A stretch of 64,000 bases of DNA from Polynucleobacter duraquae (GCF_000973625.1 NZ_CP007501.1:1426001-1490000); one strand, 5' to 3'; positions 9,532-18,790 are shown, counted from the stretch's first letter. Notes: generated by a model not told the origin, from the letters alone. Numbers and translations: made by a program.

Positions 9532-10770
9532 TTAGCTAGCCTTAGGGGTACTGATACTCGCCACTTTAAATCCAGTCAAGATAATCATGATCTGGAGAAA
9601 AGCCACACCAATGAATAAGAACTTTGGCAAGCCTACATCTAAGAAGATTCCAAAGATCAATGGACTTAGGGCGGCGCCCAAATCAATGCCTGAATAAACA
9701 ATACCGTAAATCCTGCCCGATGAGCCAGAGGGTGTTGCAGAGCGAATCATCAAGTCACGAGATGGTGCGGCTATTCCCAAGCCAAGCCCGATCACAATGA
9801 AAGCAATGATGATTAATTCTACGGGCACCAAACCTGTAGCCATTAAAAGACCCATGACGATGTTCACAGTAAAGCAAATGGTAATGATGCGCTCAGGCAC
9901 TTTTAATTTAGCGGCCAAATAGCCACCCAATAACATTCCTCCAGCACCACCCAAAGACATGAGTGTTAAATAATAATTACCAGAGCTCACGGCAATGTCG
10001 TAGATTTTAAAAAGCGCAGTTGGGGCAAATGATTGCAAGCCGGTAGTTGCAGCCATACTAAAGAAAAAGAAAATCCAGCAGAGCCAAACGACCGGCAACT
10101 TCAGAAAACCAAACGTACTCATGGGTGCGCCACCGGGATTATTCGCAATATGCTTAGCCTCTGATTCATCTCGCCTCGCTTGCACGTCATCTACTAAACG
10201 AGCCCGACTCACCCAGAGAAATACCAAAATCAGCGCCTCGAGCACTGCAGCCGACAAAAACGCAATACGCCAGTCTGCTATGGTTGTTACAGCAACCATA
10301 AATGCTGGAGCAGCAGCCCAGCCGATATAGCCCGTTACCCCATGAATCGAGTAGGCGTAAGGCAAATTTGGTGGTGAAATTTTGTGATTAATCAGCGTGT
10401 AATCCACTGGATGGAAAACGCCATTGCCACATCCCGCAATCACTGCGCCTAGAACCAACATGGCATAACCATTGCTTTGTGAGTAAATCAGTGCAGCCAA
10501 TGCTAGCAATGCTACGCCAGCAAACAAGACAGGACGAGATCCAATACGGTCTACTAAAAATCCAGATGCAGCTTGAACAATACAAGAGACCACAAAGAAG
10601 ATGGTCATGAGCAGGCCCAATTCGGCGTAGTTAAAGCCGAACTCTGCTTTTAGCCATGGGAACATGGGCGGCAGAATTAAATGAAAGAAATGGGAGCTGC
10701 CGTGAGCCAGGCTAATGAGACCAACAACCCGGACATCACTGGCGCGCCTCATTTTGAGGGCATCAATCAT
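9532..10770 (-). CDS. MFS transporter (YnfM/Fsr-like)
   Basis: A 412-residue major facilitator protein with about twelve hydrophobic helices and a central cytoplasmic loop (about 195-225, rich in charged residues, RARLVDDVQARRDESEAKH). The loop 2-3 signature is present as GFLVDRIGSRPVL, and a second copy-like motif occurs in GGYLAAKLKVPER. The sequence style resembles the fosmidomycin-resistance-like branch, but substrate is not predictable. It starts at ATG 10770, 47 bases downstream of the clpB stop when read along the minus strand (clpB is at lower coordinates, so MFS precedes clpB in no operon sense; they are simply neighbours on the same strand). Confidence 0.85.
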   Translation of the reverse strand: MIDALKMRRASDVRVVGLISLAHGSSHFFHLILPPMFPWLKAEFGFNYAELGLLMTIFFVVSCIVQAASGFLVDRIGSRPVLFAGVALLALAALIYSQSNGYAMLVLGAVIAGCGNGVFHPVDYTLINHKISPPNLPYAYSIHGVTGYIGWAAAPAFMVAVTTIADWRIAFLSAAVLEALILVFLWVSRARLVDDVQARRDESEAKHIANNPGGAPMSTFGFLKLPVVWLCWIFFFFSMAATTGLQSFAPTALFKIYDIAVSSGNYYLTLMSLGGAGGMLLGGYLAAKLKVPERIITICFTVNIVMGLLMATGLVPVELIIIAFIVIGLGLGIAAPSRDLMIRSATPSGSSGRIYGIVYSGIDLGAALSPLIFGIFLDVGLPKFLFIGVAFLQIMIILTGFKVASISTPKAS

Positions 10771-10817
10771 GTACCGAGTTTACTGGTGCAGGCCTATTTC
10801 TGCCAATTTTTGATGAA

Positions 10818-13412
10818 TTACTTACTAAAGCTGAAATCCCCGTTCTGATCAACACCCACAGGAACCGTGTCCTTAGGGCCAAACTTACCTTCCAAGATCA
10901 TCTTGGAAACTGGGTTCTCAATATATTGCTGAATCGCACGCTTAAGTGGCCTTGCTCCAAATACAGGATCAAAACCGACCTCTGCAATCTTACCTAGAGC
11001 GGCATCACTGACATCCATCTGCATATCAATCTTGGCTAAACGATCTGACAAGTTCTTGAGCAAGATCTTCGCGATATTAGCAATATTGCCTTTATCCAAA
11101 CCATGAAAGACGACGATCTCATCAATCCGGTTTAAGAACTCAGGACGGAAATGGCCTTTTAATTCTTCAAATACCGCCTCTTTAATTTCTAACTGCTTCT
11201 TACCAACCATCGACTGAATCAGATGTGAGCCAATATTGCTGGTCATCACAATCACCGTGTTCTTAAAGTCTACGGTACGACCTTGACCATCCGTTAAGCG
11301 GCCATCGTCCAATACTTGCAAGAGCACATTAAAGACATCCGGGTGGGCTTTTTCAATCTCATCAAACAAGATGACGCTGTATGGATGGCGACGTACTTGT
11401 TCAGTTAAGTAACCACCTTCTTCGTAGCCTACATAGCCCGGAGGCGCACCGATTAAACGGGCAACACTATGCTTCTCCATAAACTCACTCATATCAATAC
11501 GAATGAGGTGCTCTTCACTATCAAATAAGAAACCGGCCAGGGCTTTACAAAGCTCAGTCTTACCAACACCTGTAGGTCCTAAGAATAAGAATGAGCCATA
11601 AGGGCGATTCTCTTCAGAGAGACCTGCACGGGAACGACGAATAGCATCAGATACCGCACGAATAGCCTCTTCTTGGCCAACTACGCGCTGATGTAATAAC
11701 TCCTCCATCTTGAGTAACTTATCGCGCTCACCCTGCATCATCTTCGATACCGGGATGCCTGTTGCACGAGAAACTACCTCAGCAATTTCTTCTGCACCGA
11801 CTTGTGTACGTAAGAGCTTATTCTTCACTACACCATCTTTATCGCCCTTGGCTTCAGCAGCGGCAGCGGATTTGAGTTTGGCTTCAAGCTCAGGTAATTT
11901 TCCATATTGCAATTCTGCAACTTGCTCTAACTTGCCATCACGTTGCAATCTAGCAATATCAGCACGGACTTTTTCGATCTCCTCTTTGAGATGAGCGGCG
12001 CCTAGTACGGCCCCCTTTTCTGCTTTCCAGATTTCCTCTAGATCAGCATACTCAGCACCCAAGCGCTTGATCTCATCTTCAATCAAACCAAGACGTTTTT
12101 GTGATGCCTCATCTTTTTCCTTCTTAACTGCTTCACGCTCAATCTTGAGCTGAATCAGACGACGCTCCAGCTTATCCATAACCTCTGGCTTGGAATCAAT
12201 TTCCATGCGAATGCGTGAGCCGGCCTCATCAATCAGGTCAATCGCCTTATCTGGCAAGAAACGATCGGTAATGTAGCGATGAGACAGCTCTGCCGCAGCC
12301 ACGATAGCTGGGTCAGTAATCTCAATACCATGATGAAGCTCGTAACGTTCTTGCAAACCACGCAAGATCGCAATAGTGGCTTCTACGCTAGGCTCCTCCA
12401 CCATCACTTTTTGGAAGCGGCGCTCAAGTGCAGCATCTTTCTCAATGTACTTACGGTACTCATCTAGAGTGGTTGCGCCGATGCAATGCAATTCACCACG
12501 CGCTAAAGCAGGCTTGAGCATATTACCGGCGTCCATTGCGCCATCACCCTTACCTGCGCCTACCATCGTATGTATCTCATCAATAAAGATGATGGTTTGA
12601 CCTTCGTCCTTAGCAACATCACTTAGAACAGCTTTGAGACGCTCCTCGAATTCACCACGGTACTTAGCGCCTGCTAGCAACAAAGCCATATCCAATACGA
12701 GGACACGTTTGTTTTTGAGGGTTTCAGGAACTTCACCATTAACGATGCGTTGAGCTAAACCCTCCACAATGGCAGTTTTACCAACACCTGGCTCACCAAT
12801 CAGGACCGGGTTGTTCTTACCGCGACGTTGCAGAATCTGAATGGTGCGACGAATCTCATCATCGCGACCAATCACAGGATCGAGCTTACCCATGCGAGCA
12901 CGCTCGGTTAAATCAATGGTGTATTTCTTTAAGGCTTCACGCTGACCTTCGGCATCCGCACTATTCACTGAGTCTCCTCCGCGCACTAAATCAATAGCCG
13001 CTTCTAACGATTTACGATTTAAACCATTCTCACGAGCAATCTTGCCGAGCTCACCTTTGTCATCGGCCACCACCAATAAAAATAACTCGCCAGCAATAAA
13101 TTGATCATTACGCTTATTGGCTTCTTTTTCGCATAAGTTCAGCCAGTTATTTAAATCACGTCCAAGCTGAACTTCCCCACCAGTGCCCTGCACCTCTGGA
13201 AGATTAGCAACGAGTTTCTCGGTTGCCTTCTCAAGGCCCGGGACATTGACGCCGGCGCGTGTCAATAAACTCTTGGCACCACCATCTGAATCGCGCAGCA
13301 TTGCTAGCAGCAAATGGGCTGGCTCGATATATTGATTGTCTTTTGCTAAAGCAAGGCTTTGCGCCTCACTGAGCGCCTCTTGAAACTTCGTGGTTAATTT
13401 ATCTATCCTCAT
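10818..13412 (-). CDS. clpB: ATP-dependent disaggregase ClpB
   Basis: An 864-residue Hsp100 chaperone that works with DnaK to dissolve protein aggregates. Visible domains: N-terminal Clp_N repeats (about 1-145), AAA1 with Walker A GEPGVGKT and Walker [11 protein letters not shown], the coiled-coil middle domain (about 400-525, charged [20 protein letters not shown]), and AAA2 with Walker A GPTGVGKT and [10 protein letters not shown]. There is no ClpP-binding IGF/L loop, as expected for ClpB. A sigma-32 promoter lies about 50-75 bases upstream, so heat-shock induction is strongly predicted. Length is standard. Confidence 0.98.
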   Translation of the reverse strand: MRIDKLTTKFQEALSEAQSLALAKDNQYIEPAHLLLAMLRDSDGGAKSLLTRAGVNVPGLEKATEKLVANLPEVQGTGGEVQLGRDLNNWLNLCEKEANKRNDQFIAGELFLLVVADDKGELGKIARENGLNRKSLEAAIDLVRGGDSVNSADAEGQREALKKYTIDLTERARMGKLDPVIGRDDEIRRTIQILQRRGKNNPVLIGEPGVGKTAIVEGLAQRIVNGEVPETLKNKRVLVLDMALLLAGAKYRGEFEERLKAVLSDVAKDEGQTIIFIDEIHTMVGAGKGDGAMDAGNMLKPALARGELHCIGATTLDEYRKYIEKDAALERRFQKVMVEEPSVEATIAILRGLQERYELHHGIEITDPAIVAAAELSHRYITDRFLPDKAIDLIDEAGSRIRMEIDSKPEVMDKLERRLIQLKIEREAVKKEKDEASQKRLGLIEDEIKRLGAEYADLEEIWKAEKGAVLGAAHLKEEIEKVRADIARLQRDGKLEQVAELQYGKLPELEAKLKSAAAAEAKGDKDGVVKNKLLRTQVGAEEIAEVVSRATGIPVSKMMQGERDKLLKMEELLHQRVVGQEEAIRAVSDAIRRSRAGLSEENRPYGSFLFLGPTGVGKTELCKALAGFLFDSEEHLIRIDMSEFMEKHSVARLIGAPPGYVGYEEGGYLTEQVRRHPYSVILFDEIEKAHPDVFNVLLQVLDDGRLTDGQGRTVDFKNTVIVMTSNIGSHLIQSMVGKKQLEIKEAVFEELKGHFRPEFLNRIDEIVVFHGLDKGNIANIAKILLKNLSDRLAKIDMQMDVSDAALGKIAEVGFDPVFGARPLKRAIQQYIENPVSKMILEGKFGPKDTVPVGVDQNGDFSFSK

Positions 13413-13462
13413 TTTTACGTCCTATCTACTCTATCTATTTTTGTGTGTTTATATCTATAGAA

Positions 13463-13489
13463 TATAGGGGCATTCTGCATAATTTCAAG
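13463..13489 (-). promoter_or_regulatory. Sigma-32 heat-shock promoter of clpB
   Basis: On the minus strand, CTTGAAA (13483-13489), a 12-base spacer, then CCCCTATA (13463-13470). This closely matches the sigma-32 consensus CTTGAAA-N11-16-CCCCATnT. It sits about 50 bases upstream of the clpB ATG and reads into it. Confidence 0.85.
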
Positions 13490-13526
13490 TCTGTTAGACC
13501 TCTTTTTAAGCGAATTAATCCCTATT

Positions 13527-13769
13527 TTGACCTGGCTTGTTTACCTCTTGGAATGCTCTGATGGCAGCTATTACGCTGGTATTACAAACCGTCTAGAACA
13601 TCGTTTAGCTGCTCACAATTCCGGGGAAGGTGCTCGCTATACGAGGGCTCGCAGACCAGTAACCCTTTTAGCAAGCCAAGAGCACCCAGATCGATCTGAG
13701 GCATCTAAAGCCGAGGCTAGATTGAAGAAACTACCTAGATCGGAAAAACTGGGATTTTTTAAAGCCTAG
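13527..13769 (+). CDS. Small GIY-YIG nuclease-superfamily protein (YhbQ-like)
   Basis: An 80-residue stand-alone GIY-YIG domain. WLVYLLECSDGSYYAGITN contains the VYLLEC and YAG (YxG) elements of the family, followed by RLEHRLAAHNSG with the conserved arginine and histidine, and a glutamate in SEASKAEARLKKL. YhbQ/UPF0213 relatives have poorly defined roles in DNA metabolism. The best start is the TTG at 13527 (no nearby ATG), because homologues begin with W-x-VYLLEC. It is convergent with the exonuclease/GIY-YIG fusion gene at 13785. Confidence 0.82.
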   Translation: MTWLVYLLECSDGSYYAGITNRLEHRLAAHNSGEGARYTRARRPVTLLASQEHPDRSEASKAEARLKKLPRSEKLGFFKA

Positions 13770-13784
13770 GCTTTTAGTGGATGC

Positions 13785-15194
13785 TTACGCAGCATCTTTG
13801 ATTGCTAGAGGAATCACCTGACTCTTGAAGCTTCCAGCCAGCGCTTTTTTCAAGATCTTATAAATATCCAGATCAAACTCAGCCTCACCTGAATCGGCCA
13901 ACTCATAGAGCTCTTCTTCGTTGATCGCCGTACCTAAATAACGCCAACGGTCCACTACGTGCATGTGGCCTGCCTCTTTTACTGCCACCGGCCCAGGATA
14001 TGGCCAGACTTGAACCTGAAATAACTCCAGAGCAGTTTTGAGTTGAAGATTATGTAAATCGATAGGAGAGCCCCCAATACAGGCGCCACCACATTGCTTA
14101 ACTTGATAACCAAAGCAAGCCTTGCCTTCAATACGCTTCTCTAAACCAAGCAGCGCTTCACAGAGGCGGTATTTTTTTGCAATCGCTTTGAGGTATGCGT
14201 TGGCCTCCCGCTTGCTATAAAACAAACCAAACAAGTTTTCTTGAATACCAGGATCCAATTCACGATGACCCACAAGATAAGGGATGACTACACCATCCTC
14301 AGCAAGCTCTAATTTCCAGGCGCAGAGATCCTTTGAGCGGCGTAGTTTGATGTTCATGCTGGGCATGCGCTCTTTAATGAGGCGCGACTCTAAAATCAAT
14401 GCGCCCAACTCTCCACTAGTCTCAATCCAATCAATATCTCTCACTTGCATCGAAAGCTTCATTTCCTTACGCTGGGTGAGCGCCCCTTGAAAGTGACCCA
14501 TCACCCTGCTACGCAGAGAAATGCTTTTACCGATATACAGTGGAGTTTGATTCTCACCATAAAAAATGTAGCAGCCCGGCTTTTCTGGAATCGAGTCCAC
14601 TAGCGATTTATCAATATTGGGCGGTAAGCTTGGATTACCAATGAGTTGATTGACTGCCTTGAGAAGCGCTTCACGGCCGAGCTTCTCTTCACAAGCGCGC
14701 CAAAATTGAAGCAACAAATCAGCGTCACCCAATGCACGGTGCCGCGCGCTAATTTTGAGGCGGTGGGCACTAATGATGGTGTCAAGATTATGTCTAGGCT
14801 GATCGGGGAATAGTAGGCGGGAGAGCTTTACGGTACACAGTACTTTGGGCTTGAAGTCGATACCCACCCGCTTAAAGGATGCCTTCAAAAATCCATAATC
14901 AAAACGGGCGTTGTGAGCTATAAAAATCTTCCCCTCGAGCTCGCGAGCAATCTCTGTCGCCAAGCCCTCAAAGGCTGGCTGCTGCCTCACCATCTCAGGG
15001 CGAATACCCGTCAAACTTTGAATATTCTGCGGAATAAATGTCTGGGGATTAATGAGGCTTTCCCAAGTCTCCACTTGATCATGAATCAGCGATTTAATAC
15101 CAACTTCTGTAATGCGATCGCGCTCGAAGTTTGAGCCCGTAGTCTCAATATCAACAAATGCTAATGGAGGATATTCATAGTCATTTGATGACAT
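13785..15194 (-). CDS. DEDDh exonuclease fused to UvrC-type GIY-YIG nuclease domain
   Basis: A 469-residue fusion. Residues about 8-175 are a DnaQ/epsilon-like 3'-5' exonuclease (FVDIETTG with Asp15 and Glu17, HNARFDYGFL, HRALGDADLL). Residues about 200-290 are a GIY-YIG domain of UvrC/Cho type (PEKPGCYIFYGENQTPLYIGKS...SRV), then a Cys-containing segment CFGYQVKQCGGACIG like that of UvrC. The architecture is known in several bacterial groups and annotated as a DNA polymerase III epsilon-like or Cho-like nuclease; its substrate is not established from sequence. It does not replace uvrC, which is intact at 44297. The stop faces the small GIY-YIG gene. Confidence 0.88.
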   Translation of the reverse strand: MSSNDYEYPPLAFVDIETTGSNFERDRITEVGIKSLIHDQVETWESLINPQTFIPQNIQSLTGIRPEMVRQQPAFEGLATEIARELEGKIFIAHNARFDYGFLKASFKRVGIDFKPKVLCTVKLSRLLFPDQPRHNLDTIISAHRLKISARHRALGDADLLLQFWRACEEKLGREALLKAVNQLIGNPSLPPNIDKSLVDSIPEKPGCYIFYGENQTPLYIGKSISLRSRVMGHFQGALTQRKEMKLSMQVRDIDWIETSGELGALILESRLIKERMPSMNIKLRRSKDLCAWKLELAEDGVVIPYLVGHRELDPGIQENLFGLFYSKREANAYLKAIAKKYRLCEALLGLEKRIEGKACFGYQVKQCGGACIGGSPIDLHNLQLKTALELFQVQVWPYPGPVAVKEAGHMHVVDRWRYLGTAINEEELYELADSGEAEFDLDIYKILKKALAGSFKSQVIPLAIKDAA

Positions 15195-15207
15195 GAGAAC
15201 AGAAAGG

Positions 15208-15681
15208 TTACTTTTTACCTTGATACTTAGCGATACTCGCTTTCAGGTCGCTGTACTCTTCACAACCGAAGAGGCAAGCCTTATCGAGTCTTGCCAACAT
15301 CGCCTCTGCTCCAGGCAAGTCTTTCTTCATCAAAAGCAACTCACCGTAGTACTCTAAAGCTGATCTATGACTTGGATCAATCTTCAATGCTGCCTGGTAA
15401 TACTTTTCAGATGAAGCTAAATCTGGCGGTTGCTTTTTGCGCAAGCTATATCCCATCAGATTGTTCCAGTCTGCAGAATTGATTTCGTTTGCAGACTGCA
15501 AGTGCTTTAATGCCTGATCGTAATTATTGGATTTAATACTGGCGCGGGCATCTGTTAGCCAAGCTGGATCAGATTTAGTTGGGGCGCTATCAGCAGCCAA
15601 GGAAACCATCCATGGTGCTGTTGCCAGCAAAATAGATGCTAAAAGTTTGCTAGCGAAATTCCATTTCATTATCTGCATCAT
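15208..15681 (-). CDS. Exported TPR-repeat protein
   Basis: A 157-residue protein with an N-terminal signal peptide (MKWNFASKLLASILLATAPWM..., cleavage probably near SLAADS) and two to three tetratricopeptide repeats (DQALKHLQSANEINSADWNNLMGY, SEKYYQAALKIDPSHRSALEYYGELL). Two cysteines in CLFGCEEY may form a disulfide in the periplasm. TPRs mediate protein contacts; a specific partner is unknown. It overlaps the upstream Rrf2-type regulator by 4 bases, so the two are co-transcribed. Start could be 15681, or the methionine at 15669 that gives the shortest signal peptide. Confidence 0.8.
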   Translation of the reverse strand: MMQIMKWNFASKLLASILLATAPWMVSLAADSAPTKSDPAWLTDARASIKSNNYDQALKHLQSANEINSADWNNLMGYSLRKKQPPDLASSEKYYQAALKIDPSHRSALEYYGELLLMKKDLPGAEAMLARLDKACLFGCEEYSDLKASIAKYQGKK

Positions 15682-16262
15682 GAAGGTCTTTGTTGTTGTC
15701 CTGCTTTTTGTAAGTAGTCACCAAAACTAAAAATCGAATTGGGTCCCAAAGGTACATCTTCCACCTTCTTAAATGGTGCCTTGATTACTCTTTGCACTTC
15801 ACCTTTAGAGGGCTTTTCAATTCTGAATTCGGAATAAACAAAAGCCTGACGCTCAGGAGCGGTTTTCGCTTCGCTAAATCGCGGTACGTAATCTTTAATA
15901 GCATCAGAGAGCTTCACATTAGCCATACAGCTGAGCATATAAGTCTCCAAAGATTGATAGAGCTCACTAGCGATATCGCAAGCCTCAACTTTGCGCTTTT
16001 TGATGTAATTCATTGCTAGGACCACATCTTTGATGGTGACCATGCGGGGATCCTGCAACAGGGTGTAACCCCCATTACGACCTTTTGTACCCTTCACGAT
16101 TCCAGCTGCACGCAATGCGCTGAGTAATAGTTCTATTCTGCTCACCGATAATTTTTGACGCTGCGCGAGCTCCAAGCCAGTGACTGGCTGAACACCATTT
16201 GAATGAGATGCAATATCAACCAGGGTGTTGAGGGCGGCTTTTACTGCTGTATTAACGTTCAT
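15678..16262 (-). CDS. Rrf2 family transcriptional regulator
   Basis: A 194-residue protein with an Rrf2-type winged helix-turn-helix in its first 85 residues (AVKAALNTLVDIASHS..., VTGLELAQRQKLSVSRIELLLSALRAAGIV, GTKGRNGGYTLLQDP). The family includes IscR, NsrR and CymR. Cysteines are present (EACDIAS and LSCMANV) but not in the tight C-x5-C-x5-C spacing of IscR, so iron-sulfur binding is uncertain. It has an unusually long C-terminal extension (about 135-194). Co-transcribed with the TPR protein by a 4-base overlap. Targets are unknown; an autoregulatory site in the 100 bases upstream is possible but I could not identify one. Confidence 0.85.
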   Translation of the reverse strand: MNVNTAVKAALNTLVDIASHSNGVQPVTGLELAQRQKLSVSRIELLLSALRAAGIVKGTKGRNGGYTLLQDPRMVTIKDVVLAMNYIKKRKVEACDIASELYQSLETYMLSCMANVKLSDAIKDYVPRFSEAKTAPERQAFVYSEFRIEKPSKGEVQRVIKAPFKKVEDVPLGPNSIFSFGDYLQKAGQQQRPS

Positions 16263-16361
16263 GATGGATTTAGCAAATATGTTGAATTAAATAAAGTATC
16301 GGGTTGGATCCATATTTCTGCAGAGCACCAAGTTATAACCCTCTTGAACTCATGGTTGTAG

Positions 16362-16790
16362 TCAACCCAAGTAAGGTTTGAGCTCAGCAATCAGATTTTT
16401 AAATTGCTCACGTCTAAGAAACTGGCCAACCTCGACCCTCTGACCGGTCTGCTCAACAAAAAATACTTTTTGATGCTCTTCTGGATGCGACAGCCTGACC
16501 CAGCGAGTATTAAATTCAGTGACCGACTCTTTGTAGGCAATAAATTTCCTGACCAATAAGCGGGTACCGCTGATTTCTATCTCCTCATAATCCAAAGCAT
16601 GCCTGCAGTAGATCAAAAAGCCCACAGTGACTGCAGTTAACTCTATTGCAGTAAAGATCAGGATAATTTTTACGCCAGCCAACAAAAAACCGGTTGCTAC
16701 GGTTAAGGAAAGACAAACCAAGGCGATATAAAACTTGAGCAATTGACTCGGAGTCAATGCGCAATTGCGCCTCATCTTCCAGATTTTCAT
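16362..16790 (-). CDS. DUF2244 membrane protein
   Basis: A 142-residue integral membrane protein with two central hydrophobic helices (about 18-38 and 40-62) and a C-terminal domain with LVRKFIAYKESVTEFNTRWVRL. This layout matches the DUF2244 family, often found near respiratory oxidase genes in betaproteobacteria, though none are in this window. It lies between the Rrf2 gene and a 50-residue small gene, all on the minus strand. No function can be assigned. Confidence 0.75.
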   Translation of the reverse strand: MKIWKMRRNCALTPSQLLKFYIALVCLSLTVATGFLLAGVKIILIFTAIELTAVTVGFLIYCRHALDYEEIEISGTRLLVRKFIAYKESVTEFNTRWVRLSHPEEHQKVFFVEQTGQRVEVGQFLRREQFKNLIAELKPYLG

Positions 16791-16822
16791 TCTTTAATGT
16801 CAGTCTCAGTCAGGCTTGAAGT

Positions 16823-16975
16823 CTAGTGCTTGGCAGATTGAGCTTGTTTAGCCTTTTCCAGCTGATCAGCGCTACGCTGCTGAAAATCAACCATGGTGTG
16901 GTAGCCCATTTGGTAGCAAGGGCAATGTTTACCCAAAATCCAGCGTGCGAGCTTAACCCGTAACTTTTGCATCAT
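16823..16975 (-). CDS. Small unknown protein, 50 residues, with CPC motif
   Basis: Starting at ATG 16975 behind an AGGAGA Shine-Dalgarno (9 bases upstream on the minus strand), this short frame encodes 50 residues: a basic amphipathic N-terminus (MMQKLRVKLARWILG), then KHCPCYQMGYH, then a helical, glutamine/lysine-rich tail. The ribosome site and sensible composition argue that it is real. I do not recognise it. The CPC pair with nearby histidines could bind a metal. It ends 32 bases upstream of the DUF2244 start and may be in the same transcript. Confidence 0.6.
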   Translation of the reverse strand: MMQKLRVKLARWILGKHCPCYQMGYHTMVDFQQRSADQLEKAKQAQSAKH

Positions 16976-17087
16976 GTTTATTCTCCTGTGAGTACTCTAT
17001 ATTTTGGCTGAAATCCAGGATTACTGCTGAGCACGGTGCCATTTCGACCGCTCAGCAAACTAAACGTAAATCCTTTAAATTAAACGC

Positions 17088-17735
17088 ATGACAACACCTT
17101 CTTTGACAGCCCGCTGGATTCCGCTTTTCCCTTTGGGGACTACCCTCTTTCCAGGCGGCGTAATTGCCCTCAAAATCTTTGAAGCGCGTTATTTAGACAT
17201 GATGAAGCGATGCCTGCGCGAAGACACTCCTTTTGGGGTTATCAGTATTCTCGATAACAAGCCAATTGAATCAGACGCTGATGCCATTGCCAACTTTTCA
17301 AACATTGGCACCCTAGCGAAATTAGAAGAATTTGATCCGATTCAGCCCGCGCTGTATATGACCAAGTCCTATGGAACGCAACGCTTTAAAGTGCTCAATA
17401 TCAAGCAAGAAGCTGATGGCTTATGGATGGGCCAAGTTGAACTCATGGATGCTGACCCAGAAATGCCATTAGCAAAAGAGCATGAAAAGGTAGCCTCGCT
17501 GTTGAATGAGATTATTTCTGTTATCAAAAGCGAGGATTTACTGGGTGAAGATGCATTCAAAATGCCAACGAACCTAGATGATTGTGGTTGGGTATCTAAC
17601 CGACTGGCTGAACTCTTGCCACTCGCCCCAGCTCAGAAGAATCACTTGCTTGCTCAAAGCAATCCCAGAATCCGGCTCGATTTGATTTCAGAGATCATTG
17701 AGGATGATGGCTTACGCAATATCGTAATTCATTAG
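17088..17735 (+). CDS. LON substrate-binding-domain protein
   Basis: A 215-residue protein consisting of the N-terminal LON (PUA-like) domain only: WIPLFPLGTTLFPGGVIALKIFEARYLDMMKRCL..., FGVISI, then a helical half. There is no AAA or Ser-Lys protease part, so it is not Lon itself. Such proteins are widespread and of unclear role, possibly substrate or peptide binding. It is followed 4 bases later by the MpaB-like oxygenase gene, so the pair is probably co-transcribed. Confidence 0.85.
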   Translation: MTTPSLTARWIPLFPLGTTLFPGGVIALKIFEARYLDMMKRCLREDTPFGVISILDNKPIESDADAIANFSNIGTLAKLEEFDPIQPALYMTKSYGTQRFKVLNIKQEADGLWMGQVELMDADPEMPLAKEHEKVASLLNEIISVIKSEDLLGEDAFKMPTNLDDCGWVSNRLAELLPLAPAQKNHLLAQSNPRIRLDLISEIIEDDGLRNIVIH

Positions 17736-17739
17736 TAAG

Positions 17740-18609
17740 ATGATTGATGAACTCATTCGTCGGTCAATTCGAGAAATGGTGGGCGGTGGCGGTCCACCTG
17801 TAGCATTTCTGGAGCCCCCTGGTGATAGAGGTTTATTTGGCCCGGAGTCTGTCGCGTGGAAGGTGCATGCGGATTTTATTTCCATGATGATCGGCGGTAT
17901 TAGCTCGCTGGTACTGCAAGCCCTTCACCCAAAAGCACTCGCTGGCGTATGGGATCACTCCAGCTTCAGGCAAGACCTTAAAGGCAGGCTAGGAAGAACA
18001 GCATTCTTTATTGCCGCAACTACTTACGGTTCACATGAGATGGCGGATAAGGCTATCAATCGCGTTAATCAAATTCATCAAAAGGTCACTGGGTTCGATG
18101 AATTCAATCAACCCTATAGGGCGGATGATCCAGAACTACTCGCATGGGTTCACATGACGGAAACCCGGAGTTTTATGTGCTCATATGAGCCATACCGAAG
18201 TGAAACTTTAATTCCAAAGCAAAAAGATCAGTATTTCGCAGAAATGAAAATGCTCGGGGAGAGATTGGGGGCGATTGATCTACCCGACACCTATGCCGGT
18301 ACAGAACAAGCTATCAGACAGTACATCCCCCAACTTCACTACGGGGAAAGGGCTAAAAGTATTATTGGAATGCTCGATCAGTTTCCTAGTTCGCTCAGCG
18401 CCAAACCTTTCGTAAATCTGATCAGTCGGGCAGGCTTTCTGAATTTACCTGATTGGGCATATCCTATTATTCAGCGGCCCCAACCAAGTCGGCTAGAGCG
18501 ACTGGCCGTGCAATCTTCTATTCGACTGATGGCAATTCCTGTGAGGGAAGCACTAAAAGATGGTGTAGCTGCTCACTCGCTCCGCAGAGTTTACGGATCA
18601 ACTAAATAA
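17740..18609 (+). CDS. MpaB-type oxygenase family protein (DUF2236)
   Basis: A 289-residue member of the DUF2236/ER-bound oxygenase MpaB family, related to the latex-clearing protein Lcp. Markers are WKVHADFISMMIGGISSLVLQALHPKALAGVWDHSSF near residues 40-78, GRTAFFIAATTYG, and WVHMTETRSF. Conserved histidines (HPKA, DHSS, WVHM) would suit haem or iron binding. Substrate unknown. It starts 4 bases after the LON-protein stop, and its last 8 bases overlap the small convergent gene at 18602. Confidence 0.8.
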   Translation: MIDELIRRSIREMVGGGGPPVAFLEPPGDRGLFGPESVAWKVHADFISMMIGGISSLVLQALHPKALAGVWDHSSFRQDLKGRLGRTAFFIAATTYGSHEMADKAINRVNQIHQKVTGFDEFNQPYRADDPELLAWVHMTETRSFMCSYEPYRSETLIPKQKDQYFAEMKMLGERLGAIDLPDTYAGTEQAIRQYIPQLHYGERAKSIIGMLDQFPSSLSAKPFVNLISRAGFLNLPDWAYPIIQRPQPSRLERLAVQSSIRLMAIPVREALKDGVAAHSLRRVYGSTK

Positions 18610-18790
18610 GAGGATCCTGAGATTCAGGTTTAGGATTTGAAGAATCAGAATCAGAAGGTTGGCTTTTTGCAGATATGAGGGGCGGCGCACTCATTTTCTC
18701 GCCATCCCAAACTTGACCACACCAGCATTCCCCTGCCTCATTAATAATGCAAACCCCTGAGCCGCAGCAACGTTTATCGGGCGCTTTCAT
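18602..18790 (-). CDS. Small cysteine-rich protein, 62 residues
   Basis: From ATG 18790 (GAGG seven bases upstream on the minus strand) the product is 62 residues: MKAPDKRCCGSGVCIINEAG, ECWCGQVWDGEKM, then a Ser/Pro-rich acidic tail. Five cysteines in CC-x3-C and CWC arrangements suggest a zinc or other metal site. An in-frame upstream start at 18814 is less likely. Proteins of this look occur as conserved hypotheticals in Burkholderiales, from memory only. Convergent with the MpaB-like gene, with an 8-base overlap of the ends. Confidence 0.65.
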   Translation of the reverse strand: MKAPDKRCCGSGVCIINEAGECWCGQVWDGEKMSAPPLISAKSQPSDSDSSNPKPESQDPLI

